Positions 62,299 through 64,000 of a stretch of 64,000 nucleotides of DNA are shown one piece after another. The notes below the pieces were generated by a model, which was not told the DNA's origin, made no database searches, and saw nothing but the letters and a program-made list of their open reading frames with translations. The stretch is from Xestospongia bergquistia (Eukaryota; Porifera; Demospongiae; Haplosclerida; Petrosiidae). The translations under genes and the position numbers were made by a program. Position 1 is the first letter of the stretch. Every line of letters begins with the position of its first letter. The DNA is taken from assembly GCA_963965975.1 (NCBI GenBank), contig OZ014412.1, positions 2,110,501 to 2,174,500 on the forward strand. Reading direction: 5' to 3'.

Positions 62299-64000
62299 TC
62301 ATTGTGATGCTATTACATTTTCATAGTCATCAGTACATGTCCTACTAGGCTGCACTGTTATATATGATGGATTACTCTCTAATTCCACTCTTCTACTTCT
62401 CATTTCAAGTATATGTACTATATGTATATATAATAGTAATAATGATGAAGTTAAACAATATAGTTTACCTTCCTCATATGCAGGATTGTTAATAATATCT
62501 TGCTGATTAACTGTATAGAATTATTATGAATATATTACTTTGTAACTACTCCACTTTTTACCTCCAACTTCATGTTGCTGTCTCTTCTTCATCCTCCAGT
62601 ATACAGTAATACTAGTAACTAACACTATTATAGCAATAACAATTATTACTACAATACTGACTGTACTACTAGTAATAGTAATGAGGATGAACACAGAAGC
62701 TATACTTAACACAGATCTGATAAAATATTTTTTATTAAGGATATATTTACTTGAAAAAGTAGTAGGTTCTGAGTGTACTGATGTCATCGTTAAAGTTATT
62801 CCAGCTGTACTAGTGACATCACTGATCAACACAGAGACTGTGGTCTCATCATTTAATAATATACCTAGTAGTATATATTATATAGAACAATACACAATAG
62901 TCAGCATATACTATTTACTGGTAGGAACTATAGTCTTAGTAGGAGATGGTAGTGGTATGATATACTCCAGTACTTGAGGATACGCAACAGATGGGTTAGT
63001 TATAATAGTACCATCATCTATATCATGAGCTGTCACAGTATAGTTACCACTATCTTGTAAAGTTATATACTGGGATACTATACTCTCCTCTATACTGGAT
63101 TTACTAATATTAATAGACTTCACAGTTCCTTTATGAGAAGACTCTTTAAATATCACATGACATCCATCAGCAGTAGATCTCTCAGCAAATCTACACTCTA
63201 TAACTACTGATCCATTATTAGAGTAGTACTGTAGAGTGAGTCCTTGAACATGATAGGTTGCTATGAGAAATTTTGTATAACAATTTTAAATTTTTAACTC
63301 ACTAAAAATAATATGATCTTGGTCTTTGGTGTTGTTAAAAGAGTCTGTGATATATACAGTAAAAGTGTAGCTATTAAATGGATCCAGACCAGTAATATTA
63401 TAACAGATAATGACATCATCATTATTAGTAGTGTTTCCAATATGTTGAAGATGATAAGTTGTCACAATATTGTTATATTCAGTTGTACCAAATAACAAAC
63501 TATTACAAAGTCTAGGTGTACCATTGACCTTGAAGTAATAAAACTTTTTAATCTAAATTTGCTATTAATAAGATATTGTACCTTTAACTTGAATTGTATA
63601 GTGATGTTGGTGTTAGTATCAGTAAGTATTACAATATAATTTTGTATTTCAACTGTATAATCTGTAATAGAGTACAATCACTATATTTGGTAATATGTTA
63701 TGTCAACTTACTTCCTGAGTACTCTCTTGTTGAACTAACATCAATTGATATGTATTGTTCAGTAAAAGCTGTTACAATAACAGTATAAATATCACAGATT
63801 GTGAAGTTATTAGAAAACCCATTATTATAAAATGTATCAGTTGTATTAATATTCACTATTACAAAACCATCTTTGTTCTTAACAATAACATGATATGTTG
63901 CAACAATTCCTTGTGGAATATCAATAGAGTAAAATGATGGAGGAGACCAGGTTACTGAAAGATTATCATCTGACATTAAAATTGTTAAGTTTCCAACTGA
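62299..64000 (-). CDS. F12: receptor, partial at the window edge
   Basis: Exons seen (minus): part of FN3 exon 64000-63712, 63661-63582, 63528-63303, 63260-62919, 62864-62751, 62699-62562, 62510-62469, 62417-62299. All are in frame and without stops. The Cys-pair module (IECRF/DGCHV), stem, TM (SIVVIIVIAIIVLVTSITVYW) and tail (NNPAYEE, NPSYITV, DDYENV) match F7 almost base for base. The intron between stem and TM exons is short, and its sequence is open in frame in this copy, so a retained-intron form would still be translated; in F7 the same intron has a stop. Signal peptide and Ig exons should lie beyond the right edge. Confidence 0.85.

Overview
The window reads as nuclear DNA of an animal, most likely a demosponge of the Amphimedon type. 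This is inferred from the strong AT bias, very short introns with GT..AG ends, secreted and membrane proteins built from Ig and fibronectin III (FN3) modules, and animal transposons. No rRNA, tRNA, CRISPR array or bacterial operon was found.

The window is a recent, turbulent cluster of single-pass cell-surface receptors. At the left (171-3919, +) lies one complete receptor with two Ig-like and five FN3 domains, a transmembrane (TM) helix and a tyrosine-bearing tail. The remaining 60 kb holds a second family, labelled F1-F12 here. Its typical architecture is signal peptide | Ig | FN3 | split FN3-like module | module with a conserved Cys pair | Ser/Thr stem | TM | tail, spread over ten exons whose boundaries are mostly phase 1. 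F2, F7 and F11 look intact. F8 is intact with a very short tail. F12 runs off the right edge. F1, F3, F4, F5, F6, F9 and F10 carry lesions, fusions or truncations. Many smaller pieces (signal-peptide, Ig, TM or tail exons) fill the gaps.

Most F members are on the minus strand. Their tails carry two NPxY motifs and a YEN motif. Plus-strand members differ: F3 has a roughly 380-residue tail with an ITIM-like motif, while F8 ends about 20 residues after the TM. F9 is on the minus strand but has an F3-like tail start. Closely similar ectodomains on very different tails recall the paired activating/inhibitory receptors of other animals; an immune or self-recognition role is inference only. Plus and minus members alternate head-to-head (shared 0.5-1 kb upstream regions, some with a conserved X-box-like element) and tail-to-tail, and the units have been duplicated (for example 6.4-16 kb resembles 53.6-60.4 kb).

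Mobile DNA has shaped the locus. A Kolobok-type DNA transposon (21526-23423, TTAA target duplication, THAP-domain remnant) sits exactly at a splice donor of F3. An internally deleted Ty3/gypsy-class LTR element (28202-31029), with integrase before reverse transcriptase, ends 14 bp from the truncated F5. There are also a MITE, two arrays of a 41-bp minisatellite and long AT microsatellites.
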